A stretch of DNA of 10,610 bases from the NCBI GenBank assembly GCA_041639705.1, contig JBEQBT010000106.1, positions 1 to 10,610 on the forward strand. The letters are read 5' to 3'. The notes under the pieces were generated by a model, which saw only the letters and a list, made by a program, of their open reading frames with translations, was not told where the DNA came from and did no database searches. This document shows positions 1 through 5,069 of this stretch, piece after piece. The position numbers and the translations under genes were made by a program. The DNA comes from JARDZI01 sp041639705 (GTDB taxonomy: Bacteria > Bacillota > Clostridia > Clostridiales > Caloramatoraceae). The number at the start of each line of letters is the position of its first letter. Position 1 is the stretch's first letter.

Positions 1-75
1 CTAAAGCTGAACATCGAAACTTCAGGTGGGGACTCTACCCCACCTGAAGCAAAAAGTGGAAACTCCACCTTATAG
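1..75 (+). CDS. C-terminal tail of a probable TnpB (IS200/IS605 family), cut by the window edge
   Basis: Reading from base 1, an open frame of 24 codons (LKLNIETSGGD..., then STPPEAKSGNSTL) ends in TAG at 73-75. A homologous tail occurs on the minus strand at 499-609 and shares LKLNIET and the GDSTP motif, so the frame is a repeated coding end and not chance. I infer the tail of a TnpB-like RNA-guided nuclease because the frame runs straight into two strong hairpins of the kind found at IS200/IS605 right ends. The catalytic RuvC and zinc-finger parts would lie left of the window and cannot be seen. The stop codon sits in the loop of the second hairpin (62-71 with 76-85). The element could be intact or decayed upstream. 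Family assignment is moderate; it rests on the tail and hairpins only. Confidence 0.45.
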   Translation, partial: LKLNIETSGGDSTPPEAKSGNSTL

Positions 76-110
76 AAGGTGGAGTCTTAGAAATTGATAA
101 AATAAGAACC
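1..110 (+). mobile_element. IS200/IS605-like right end with two hairpins (copy 1)
   Basis: Two perfect hairpins lie here: a 12-bp stem (20-31 with 38-49, loop ACTCTA) and a 10-bp stem (62-71 with 76-85, loop ATAG). The second copy, on the other strand at 488-612, has the same order, the same ACTCTA loop and similar flanks up to about 110. Where the copies differ in the first stem, both arms differ together and pairing is kept. In IS200/IS605 elements the 3' end of tnpB and the right end encode the omega-RNA guide scaffold, so these hairpins may be part of it (inference). The exact element boundary is not visible. Confidence 0.5.
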
Positions 111-119
111 ACGGTTCCA

Positions 120-167
120 TCATAGTTATGAAATCCTAGTAGTGCTATTCTGAGTGTTGAAAGCATC
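120..167. repeat. Decayed half copy of the nested palindromic repeat
   Basis: TCATAGTTATGAAATCCTA followed by a diverged arm ending in TGAAAGCATC resembles the outer flank and left arm of the better copies at 190-325 and 884-1010. Only the left half is recognisable. It lies directly before the next copy, so the repeats are close to tandem here. Confidence 0.35.
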
Positions 168-188
168 ACAATAAAGGTCAGCCCATCC

Positions 189-327
189 CTGTCATTGTTA
201 TAAAAACCTAATAAGTTATAGTCCTATGTCATCCTGAACGTAGTGAAGGATCTTGTAGACCTCTTGGGGAAAGATCCTTCACTACGTTCAGGATGACAGA
301 TGTTACGATATTAGGAATTTTTTAATA
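189..327. repeat. Nested palindromic repeat, best preserved copy
   Basis: The core is a perfect 28-bp inverted repeat (227-254 with 271-298, arms beginning TGTCATCCTGAACG) around a 16-base loop. Outside it, 189-220 and 301-327 again resemble each other in inverted orientation (shared AAAAA and CCTAATA blocks), giving a palindrome inside a palindrome. Related arms recur at 775-845, 907-978 and 10464-10519. Arms of this general type are dispersed in many bacterial genomes; there is no coding capacity, so if mobile it would depend on a transposase elsewhere. Confidence 0.75.
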
Positions 328-350
328 GTGGTTAAATACTATTTTTCCAC

Positions 351-379
351 TTGCAAAAGTGAGATAAATATTATATAAT
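351..379 (+). promoter_or_regulatory. Promoter of the proline tRNA gene(s)
   Basis: TTGCAA (351-356) and a perfect TATAAT (374-379) are separated by 17 bases. Transcription would start near 386, about nine bases before the mature 5' end of the first tRNA. No comparable promoter is visible before the second tRNA, so this one may serve both. Confidence 0.7.
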
Positions 380-394
380 AAACCTTGTCAGTAT

Positions 395-470
395 CGGGGT
401 GTAGCGCAGATGGGAGCGCGCGTGGTTTGGGACCATGAGGTCGCAGGTTCAATCCCTGTCACCCCGACCA
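395..470 (+). tRNA. tRNA-Pro, anticodon TGG
   Basis: The 76-base sequence folds as a complete cloverleaf with encoded CCA. The acceptor stem is CGGGGTG with CACCCCG. The anticodon stem CGTGG/CCATG encloses the loop TTTGGGA, giving anticodon TGG, which reads CCA and, by wobble, other proline codons. The T-loop is TTCAATC. It is a close relative of the second tRNA at 624-699; the acceptor, anticodon and T stems differ at a few positions. Confidence 0.95.
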
Positions 471-487
471 TGGTTTGGCTTATGCTG

Positions 488-612
488 AACCTATTTTTTT
501 ATCCACTTTCAAGACTCCCACTTCTATAAGTGGGAGAACCATTGCCTACTTTGGTGGGGGTAGAGTCCCCCACCAAAGTCTCAATGTTCAGCTTTAACTG
601 GACAAGTTCACC
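488..612 (-). mobile_element. IS200/IS605-like right-end remnant (copy 2) between the two tRNAs
   Basis: The minus strand repeats the organisation of 1-110. A perfect 13-bp stem (548-560 with 567-579, loop ACTCTA on the minus strand) is followed by a 9-bp stem (515-523 with 528-536), then by an A-rich stretch and GGTTC. The element fills nearly the whole space between the two tRNA genes and has no room for tnpA or the body of tnpB, so it is a relic of one end or a short derivative. Confidence 0.5.
499..609 (-). pseudogene. Orphan C-terminal fragment of a probable tnpB
   Basis: Thirty-six codons starting ELVQLKLNIET and ending in TAA (499-501) match the tail at 1-75. The frame stays open further upstream only because it runs into the antisense of the tRNA at 624-699, so an N-terminal extension there is an artefact. 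Compared with copy 1, small insertions or deletions shift the frame, so the second hairpin is read in another phase and the stop lies further downstream. No start codon or catalytic domain remains; treated as a broken gene. Confidence 0.45.
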
Positions 613-623
613 GTATCTTTTTT

Positions 624-699
624 CGGGGCGTAGCGCAGATGGGAGCGCGCGTGGTTCGGGACCACGAGGCCGCAAGTTCAAGTCTTGTCGCCCCGACCA
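624..699 (+). tRNA. tRNA-Pro, anticodon CGG
   Basis: The 76 bases form a full cloverleaf with encoded CCA. The acceptor stem is CGGGGCG/CGCCCCG, and the anticodon stem CGTGG/CCACG holds the loop TTCGGGA, giving anticodon CGG for the CCG codon. The D arm is identical to that of the first tRNA, so the pair probably arose by duplication followed by anticodon change. There is no clear promoter in the roughly 20 bases before it, so it may depend on read-through from 351-379 across the tnpB relic. Confidence 0.95.
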
Positions 700-710
700 G
701 GGTAAAAAAC

Positions 711-740
711 CAGCATGTAAAAAGGCATACTGAGTTTTTT
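711..740 (+). terminator. Weak terminator after the tRNA pair
   Basis: CAGCATG (711-717) and CATACTG (726-732) can form a seven-pair stem with one mismatch, followed closely by six T residues (735-740). The stem is poor, so termination may be partial. Confidence 0.4.
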
Positions 741-746
741 AATTGC

Positions 747-845
747 AATTGCTATAGAAGCCTATTTCTACCACTTGTCATCCTGAGCGTAGAGTGGTAT
801 CTTTATGCACGCCTCAGGGAAAGATTCTTCACTACGTTCAGAATT
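747..845. repeat. Degenerate copy of the nested palindromic repeat
   Basis: The left arm (775-803, TGTCATCCTGAGCGTAG...) and right arm (821-845, AAGATTCTTCACTACG...) match the family, but the arms have diverged from each other. The outer flank CAATTGCTAT-GAAGCCTAT at 747-766 resembles the outer part of the copies at 189 and 884. Nothing else is recognisable between 740 and 884. Confidence 0.6.
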
Positions 846-883
846 CCCACACGCTACCGCATCATCATAAAAGAAAGAGTCCC

Positions 884-1010
884 TGTCATTGCTATGAAAG
901 TCTATATGTCATCCTGAACGAAGTGAAGGATCTTAGGAGTATCTTAGGTGAAGATCCTTCGCTACACTCAGGATGACACAGTTGCCTGAATGACTTTCAT
1001 GACAATGACA
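884..1010. repeat. Nested palindromic repeat with clear outer arms
   Basis: The inner arms 907-934 and 951-978 pair at 24 of 28 positions. The outer arms 884-902 (TGTCATTGCTATGAAAGTC) and 992-1010 pair at 17 of 19. This copy shows most clearly that the unit is about 127 bases, bounded by TGTCATTG and its complement, and is a double palindrome. Confidence 0.7.
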
Positions 1011-1041
1011 TAACTGTACTTTTCATGGAGTATCTTGCTCG

Positions 1042-1078
1042 TAAAACAAGCTGTGGAATGTTAAATTCCACAGCTTGT
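1042..1078 (-). terminator. Rho-independent terminator of nfnAB
   Basis: A perfect 14-bp stem (1046-1059 with 1065-1078) with a five-base loop lies 13 bases after the nfnB stop codon. On the minus strand it is followed by TTTTAC, a short T run. Confidence 0.8.
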
Positions 1079-1091
1079 AGTTTATGCTTTT

Positions 1092-2480
1092 TTAAGCCTT
1101 TGCTCCAGATAAATACTCATGAATTGCCTTTGCAGCATCCTTACCTGCACCCATAGCAAGTATTACTGTTGCAGCACCAGTTACTGCATCTCCTCCTGCA
1201 TAGACTTTATCCTTAGTTGTTTTTCCTGTTGCCTCATTAGCAATTATACAATTTCTTTTATTCAACTGAAGGTCCTTTGTAGTCTTTTGAATAATTGGAT
1301 TAGGGCTAGTTCCAATTGACATTATTACAGTATCAACGTCTATAACGAATTCGGAACCCTCTATGGGAACTGGGCTTCTTCTTCCACTTGCATCTGCTTC
1401 TCCAAGCTCCATTTTAATACATTTTATTCCTGTAACCCATCCCTTTTCATTGTGCAAGACTTCAACTGGATTTGTCAGCAGGTTGAAAATGATTCCCTCT
1501 TCCTTTGCGTGATGTACTTCCTCAGCTCTTGCTGGAAGCTCATCCTCGGATCTTCTATAAACAATATGCACATCAGCACCAAGTCTTTTTGCAGTTCTAG
1601 CAGCATCCATTGCCACATTTCCTCCGCCAACTACGGCTACACTTTTACCAACCTTAATTGGAGTATCATAATCTTCCCTAAATGCCTTCATTAGATTTGT
1701 TCTTGTTAAAAATTCATTAGCTGAAAAAACTCCATTTGAGTTCTCACCAGGTATATTCATAAATCTAGGAAGTCCAGCTCCAGTTCCAATGAATATGGCT
1801 TCAAAACCTTCATCATCAAGTAGCTGATCTATAGTTATAGTTTTTCCTACGATAACATCTGTTTCTATTTTCACACCAAGCTTTTTTAGATTATCTATTT
1901 CATGCTTTACAACCTTTTCCTTAGGTAGTCTAAATTCAGGAATACCATATGTTAAAACTCCACCTGGTTCATGAAGTGATTCAAAAATAGTAACTTCATA
2001 TCCAAGCTTTGTAAGATCTCCAGCACATGTAAGTCCTGCAGGACCACTTCCAATTACAGCAATTTTTTTACCATTGTCAGGAAGCTTGCTTGTCAGGTTT
2101 ACATTGTTTTCCCTTGACCAGTCTGCAACGAATCTTTCAAGTTTGCCAATTGCTATAGATTCTCCCTTAATACCAAGTATGCATTTTCCCTCGCATTGTA
2201 CCTCTTGTGGACAAACTCTTCCGCATACAGCAGGAAGTGCACTATATTCAGCTATAACCTTAGCAGCATCTTCAAATTCTCTGTTTTTAACATGCTGTAT
2301 AAATTTTGGTATGTTGATTGAAACAGGGCATTTTGGTGCACACATTGGATTTTTACAGTTTAAACATCTAGATGCTTCATTAACTGCTTCATCTTCGTTA
2401 TATCCAAGGCAAACCTCTTCAAAATTCTTATTTCTTATATCAGGTGCTTGTTCTCTAACTAAAACACGTTCTTTAATCAT
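1092..2480 (-). CDS. nfnB: NADPH-binding large subunit of electron-bifurcating transhydrogenase NfnAB
   Basis: This 462-residue cytoplasmic flavoprotein is NfnB (NfnL) of the NADH-dependent reduced ferredoxin:NADP+ oxidoreductase, which couples NADH and reduced ferredoxin to NADP+ reduction and can run in reverse. The N-terminal region has eight cysteines for two [4Fe-4S] clusters (C39, C42, C47, C51; C86, C90, C96, C100). A GSGPAG motif at 144-149 binds FAD, GGGNVA at 285-290 binds NADP(H), and AGGDAV at 428-433 is the C-terminal FAD-contact motif. The same fold is the small subunit of glutamate synthase (GltD), and such genes are often labelled glutamate synthase. Here the partner is nfnA, 14 bases upstream, and no large glutamate synthase subunit is present, so NfnB is preferred. 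The ATG is preceded by GAGAGGGG at a good distance. Confidence 0.9.
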   Translation of the reverse strand: MIKERVLVREQAPDIRNKNFEEVCLGYNEDEAVNEASRCLNCKNPMCAPKCPVSINIPKFIQHVKNREFEDAAKVIAEYSALPAVCGRVCPQEVQCEGKCILGIKGESIAIGKLERFVADWSRENNVNLTSKLPDNGKKIAVIGSGPAGLTCAGDLTKLGYEVTIFESLHEPGGVLTYGIPEFRLPKEKVVKHEIDNLKKLGVKIETDVIVGKTITIDQLLDDEGFEAIFIGTGAGLPRFMNIPGENSNGVFSANEFLTRTNLMKAFREDYDTPIKVGKSVAVVGGGNVAMDAARTAKRLGADVHIVYRRSEDELPARAEEVHHAKEEGIIFNLLTNPVEVLHNEKGWVTGIKCIKMELGEADASGRRSPVPIEGSEFVIDVDTVIMSIGTSPNPIIQKTTKDLQLNKRNCIIANEATGKTTKDKVYAGGDAVTGAATVILAMGAGKDAAKAIHEYLSGAKA

Positions 2481-2494
2481 TTTTTATCCCCTCT

Positions 2495-3355
2495 CTAGAA
2501 GCATTTGCATTCTTTTTCTTGTAATTTATGAGTTTCCTTAAATTCTTCGTCCTTAAAAATTGCCTGCCTTCTAAGTGCTTCATCAAAATCAACAAGATGG
2601 CCATCAAATTCTGGACCTTCAACGCATGAGAATCTAGTAACTCCACCAACTGTAACTCTACATGCACCACACATTCCAGTTCCGTCAACCATAATTGAAT
2701 TTAAACTAACAATGGTTTTAATTCCTAATTCCTTTGTTGTTATGCATGCGTATTTCATCATAATCATTGGACCAATTGCAACTGCAACATCATATTTGTT
2801 ACCTTCTTCAACTAGCTCCTTTAATTTTGCAGTACCAACACCTTTAAAACCATAGGAACCATCATCTGTACAAACAAAAACTCTTGCTCCAAGTGCCTTC
2901 ATTTCTTCTTCAAATATTATTAACTCCTTAGTTCTGGCTCCAATTATCACGTCTGATTGAATACCATGCTGTGCAAGCCACTTAACTTGAGGATAAACTG
3001 GAGCAGTACCAAGTCCACCTGCTATAAATATAAATCTTGTATTTTTTAGTTTGTCAAGATCCTCGTGAACAAATTCAGATGCATTTCCGAGAGGACCAAC
3101 AAAATTCTGAAAGAAATCACCAACCTTTAATCCATACATTTTACTTGTGGATGCTCCAATAACTTGAACAACAATTGTTACTGTTCCCTTAATTGCATCA
3201 TAATCGCAAATTGTCAGGGGGATTCTTTCTCCCTTTTCATCCATCTTTACTATCACAAATTCACCAGGTAGTGCTGAAGCAGCAACTCTTGGAGCTTCAA
3301 CTTCTAAAAGTATTATTTTTGGCGCAATTTCTTCTCGCTTGATAATTTTATACAA
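2495..3355 (-). CDS. nfnA: NADH-binding small subunit of NfnAB, with [2Fe-2S] cluster
   Basis: With a TTG start at 3355 the protein has 286 residues. It belongs to the ferredoxin-NADP reductase / PyrK-like family and carries FAD (RIPLT, 44-48), an NAD-binding GGLGTAP motif (113-119) and a C-terminal [2Fe-2S] site. The site reads D-x4-C-x2-C...C (D224, C229, C232, C244): the first PyrK cysteine is replaced by Asp, as known for NfnA. A GTG three codons earlier (3364) is also open, but AGGGAG (3369-3364) overlaps it and lies eight bases before TTG; the family typically begins MYKI, so TTG is preferred. nfnA and nfnB form an operon. A weak promoter-like TTTACA ... TATATT lies just upstream, and a glycine riboswitch lies about 300 bases upstream on the same strand. 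Confidence 0.88.
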   Translation of the reverse strand: MYKIIKREEIAPKIILLEVEAPRVAASALPGEFVIVKMDEKGERIPLTICDYDAIKGTVTIVVQVIGASTSKMYGLKVGDFFQNFVGPLGNASEFVHEDLDKLKNTRFIFIAGGLGTAPVYPQVKWLAQHGIQSDVIIGARTKELIIFEEEMKALGARVFVCTDDGSYGFKGVGTAKLKELVEEGNKYDVAVAIGPMIMMKYACITTKELGIKTIVSLNSIMVDGTGMCGACRVTVGGVTRFSCVEGPEFDGHLVDFDEALRRQAIFKDEEFKETHKLQEKECKCF

Positions 3356-3505
3356 ACCAATCACTCCCTATAATTTAATTTTAGATAAACGAATATAGCT
3401 ATAACTATATACTGTAAAAAGATCTTGAAGATTGCTTACTTTTCCACCATATAAATTAAGTTTACCTAATGTTCATCTTAATATGATTTGTAATAATTTT
3501 ATATA

Positions 3506-3608
3506 TATATACATCGCACTAAAAGTCTTACATTGTGCCGAGCAAAATATCCAATCTTCAAGGATTTTTGTGAGAGCAGAATGTAATAGACTTTGTGCGA
3601 TGTATATA
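3506..3608. repeat. About 100-base imperfect inverted repeat between the riboswitch and nfnA
   Basis: Terminal arms pair perfectly for 14 bases (3506-3519 with 3595-3608, TATATACATCGCAC) and continue with small bulges over about 33 bases. The inner part also pairs (AAAATATCC with GGATTTTTG), so almost the entire segment is one long hairpin. It is flanked by alternating TA. It may be a miniature inverted-repeat element inserted at TA, or part of the leader RNA; no T run follows on either strand, so it does not look like a terminator. The rest of 3365-3505 is AT-rich with nothing I recognise. Confidence 0.6.
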
Positions 3609-3612
3609 GAAA

Positions 3613-3659
3613 GGGCAGGAAAAGAAAGCAAACTAAATAATGCTATTCTTTCCCTGTCC
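3613..3659 (-). terminator. Expression-platform hairpin after the glycine riboswitch
   Basis: On the minus strand GGACAGGGAAAGAA can pair with TTCTTTTCCTGCC with one bulge and one mismatch. Its 5' arm includes CAGGG (3656-3652), which is also the 3' side of P1 of the second aptamer. The two structures are therefore mutually exclusive, as expected if glycine binding prevents this hairpin. The following CCCTTTCTATATA is a poor T run, so real termination is uncertain. Confidence 0.45.
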
Positions 3660-3837
3660 TTTTATCTGAGAGCGTTTTTTTAAATAAATAAAAATTACTC
3701 CGTGGATGCCCCAATAATGAGGTCTCTCCAGGGTTGTGTCAAATTACTGTATTAAACCTGAAAGCTTCAGAATAAACATATAGCATTATTTATTCCTTTC
3801 TCCTACGGTTACCTATACTGGGTATCTCCAACAATTT
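3652..3837 (-). promoter_or_regulatory. Tandem glycine riboswitch
   Basis: Read on the minus strand, the first aptamer has GGAGATACC, ACCGTAGGAGAAA and GCTTTCAGG, closed by a nine-pair P1 (3837-3829 with 3749-3741, two G-U pairs). A short linker ACACAA follows. The second aptamer begins CCCTGGAGAGACC (3733-3721) and ends CTCTCAGATAAAAGGACAGGG (about 3672-3652), with P1 CCCTG/CAGGG and GAGAG/CTCTC pairing. These blocks and their order match the gcvT-type glycine riboswitch, which in Bacillus usually turns on glycine cleavage genes. Here the first gene downstream is nfnA, nearly 300 bases away, with a long inverted repeat between. No glycine enzyme or transporter lies nearby. Confidence 0.82.
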
Positions 3838-3865
3838 TCATCCACAAAATATTCAATTACTATTT

Positions 3866-3894
3866 AGTATATGATTAAATATGCAAAATTTCAA
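3866..3894 (-). promoter_or_regulatory. Promoter of the glycine riboswitch transcript
   Basis: On the minus strand TTGAAA (3894-3889) and TATACT (3871-3866) are 17 bases apart. A start near 3859 places the first aptamer about 20 bases into the transcript, which supports the riboswitch call and its strand. Confidence 0.65.
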
Positions 3895-3949
3895 TAAGAA
3901 ATATTCAAAATTAAAAAATAAATACATTTAATTCATTATTATGTCATTA

Positions 3950-4726
3950 TTATGCATTATTTTCCTTATTTTTATGCAATATGAAAAAATAAATCAAAGA
4001 AATTGTCCATACAAGAATTCCACTTAAACTGACTAATTGGGCTATTCTAAAGTTTCCAAGCATCAAACTGTCAGTTCTAAGACCTTCAATAAAGAATCTT
4101 CCAATGGAGTAAAGGCCAATATATGAAAATGCAGCAAGACCGGTTTTTTTTGATTTTTTTATGATAAAAATTAGTATTACAAATACTATTAGATCCCAAA
4201 GAGATTCGTATAAAAATGTTGGATGGTAGTATTGGCCATCTATGAACATACCTCTTCTAATAAATTCAGGAAAATGGTTTATAAATTCATTGGATACAGG
4301 GCCACCGTGGGCTTCCTGATTAAAAAAGTTACCCCATCTCCCAATTGCTTGGGCGATAATTAGTGATGGCGCTGCAGCATCTGCATATTTGAAAAAATTC
4401 AGCTTTTTTATTTTAGTGTATATTCCAGCAGCCAGTACACCAAAAATAACTCCACCATGTATGGCTAGTCCACCCAATCTAATATTTATTATTTCTGACA
4501 AATTATTTCTGTAATAGTCAAATTCAAATAACACATAGTAGAGTCTGGCTCCAATTATAGCAATTGGAAGTACTATTATTAATATGTCTAGAAGCTTATC
4601 ATAGCTAATTCCTTTAAGCTTACAGGTGTAGTATGCAATAAGTATACCGGTTAACAATCCTAAAGCTATTAAAATTCCATACCACCTAATAGAAATGCCA
4701 AAAATTGAAAATGCAATTGGATTCAT
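3950..4726 (-). CDS. lgt: Prolipoprotein diacylglyceryl transferase
   Basis: Lgt transfers diacylglyceryl from phosphatidylglycerol to the lipobox cysteine of prolipoproteins, the first step of lipoprotein maturation, in the cytoplasmic membrane. The 258 residues are strongly hydrophobic with about seven membrane segments. The family signature GRWGNFFNQEAHG is at 129-141. Other conserved pieces are the LAIHGG histidine (H90), HPTFLYE (168-174), GRFFIEGLRTDSL (209-221) and RIAQ (227-230). Length is normal for the family, and the C-terminus is lysine/asparagine rich. The ATG is preceded by AAGGGGG. It appears to be a single-gene unit with its own promoter at 4770-4798. No clear terminator follows; the roughly 55 bases before the promoter of the riboswitch are AT-rich. 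Confidence 0.96.
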   Translation of the reverse strand: MNPIAFSIFGISIRWYGILIALGLLTGILIAYYTCKLKGISYDKLLDILIIVLPIAIIGARLYYVLFEFDYYRNNLSEIINIRLGGLAIHGGVIFGVLAAGIYTKIKKLNFFKYADAAAPSLIIAQAIGRWGNFFNQEAHGGPVSNEFINHFPEFIRRGMFIDGQYYHPTFLYESLWDLIVFVILIFIIKKSKKTGLAAFSYIGLYSIGRFFIEGLRTDSLMLGNFRIAQLVSLSGILVWTISLIYFFILHKNKENNA

Positions 4727-4759
4727 AGAAAATCCCCCTTATTAAAAAATATATTTACT

Positions 4760-4797
4760 CGATCTTATAATAATAGCACGATCTTATAATAATAGCA
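4760..4797. repeat. Exact tandem duplication of 19 bases in the lgt promoter region
   Basis: CGATCTTATAATAATAGCA occurs twice head to tail (4760-4778 and 4779-4797) with no mismatch. Each unit carries TATTAT on the minus strand, so the duplication supplies two possible -10 boxes. Confidence 0.9.
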
Positions 4798-4798
4798 A
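4770..4798 (-). promoter_or_regulatory. Probable lgt promoter
   Basis: On the minus strand TTGCTA (4798-4793) and TATTAT (4775-4770) are spaced by 17 bases, with a start near 4763, about 37 bases before the lgt ATG. The -35 lies at the end of one 19-base unit and the -10 in the other. Confidence 0.55.
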
Positions 4799-4843
4799 CT
4801 TATAGGTTATTATGCGCAAAATGAAAATTTATATAAAATTAAG

Positions 4844-4969
4844 TTCCTTTGTTGTAGTGGCTGATGCCCACATCAGCAAGGAAAGTAACGACTTACAGGA
4901 ATTATTCAATTAATGTGGGTATTGCCATAAACCACAATGCCATGTCGATGTGGGAACATGGACCACTAC
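4844..4969 (-). ncRNA. Unassigned structured RNA between murC and lgt
   Basis: Several helices nest here. GTAGTGG pairs with CCACTAC (4854-4860 with 4963-4969) as a closing stem. Inside it are a seven-pair hairpin GCTGATG/CATCAGC (4860-4866 with 4871-4877), a seven-pair hairpin (4918-4924 with 4935-4941, one G-U) and a six-pair hairpin CCATGT/ACATGG (4940-4945 with 4956-4961). The ten-base loop of the last contains an octamer perfectly complementary to 4867-4874, allowing a loop-loop or pseudoknot contact. TTCCTT (4844-4849) can also pair with AAGGAA (4878-4883), an alternative to the closing stem. There is no open frame. The minus strand is preferred because murC is terminated upstream and an extended -10 box follows. 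6S RNA or the raiA-motif RNA are families to test; I cannot assign it. Confidence 0.55.
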
Positions 4970-5010
4970 GGGGTTGAATCTAGTTATGCATCATATGTTG
5001 TAATTGTTTA

Positions 5011-5019
5011 ATTATAACA
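5011..5019 (-). promoter_or_regulatory. Extended -10 promoter for the RNA upstream of lgt
   Basis: The minus strand reads TGTTATAAT, a perfect extended -10 box (TGnTATAAT). No good -35 is present, which extended -10 promoters tolerate. A start near 5004 would give a transcript beginning about 35 bases before the closing stem of the structured RNA. The box lies within an AT-rich inverted repeat (4993-5005 with 5010-5022). Confidence 0.45.
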
Positions 5020-5041
5020 TATATGTAGAATAAGAGGAAAC

Positions 5042-5069
5042 AAGAAAAGACAAGCCATCTAGGCTTATC
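5042..5069 (-). terminator. Rho-independent terminator of murC
   Basis: On the minus strand GATAAGCC (5069-5062) pairs with GGCTTGTC (5056-5049) over eight pairs including one G-T, followed by TTTTCTT. The stem overlaps the murC stop codon. Confidence 0.7.

Noticed and set aside
610..681. N-terminal extension of the tnpB tail frame into the second tRNA
   Set aside because: The extension is the antisense of tRNA-Pro(CGG), so the open frame there is chance.
120..1010. The repeated units considered as a CRISPR array
   Set aside because: Copies are imperfect palindromes in different states of decay, spaced irregularly with tRNAs between, and there are no uniform repeats and spacers or cas genes.
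1092..2480. Glutamate synthase small subunit
   Set aside because: The fold is shared, but the gene is paired with nfnA and no large glutamate synthase subunit is present.
2074..2541. A 155-codon plus-strand frame antisense to nfnB
   Set aside because: Cysteine- and serine-rich shadow of the nfnB coding sequence without a ribosome binding site.
3432..3683. An 83-codon open frame on the plus strand
   Set aside because: It lies across the long inverted repeat and the antisense of the riboswitch, has no ribosome site and no recognisable protein features.
4993..5022. AT-rich inverted repeat as a terminator
   Set aside because: Twelve of thirteen positions pair, but there is no GC content and no T run after it on either strand; it overlaps the extended -10 box instead.
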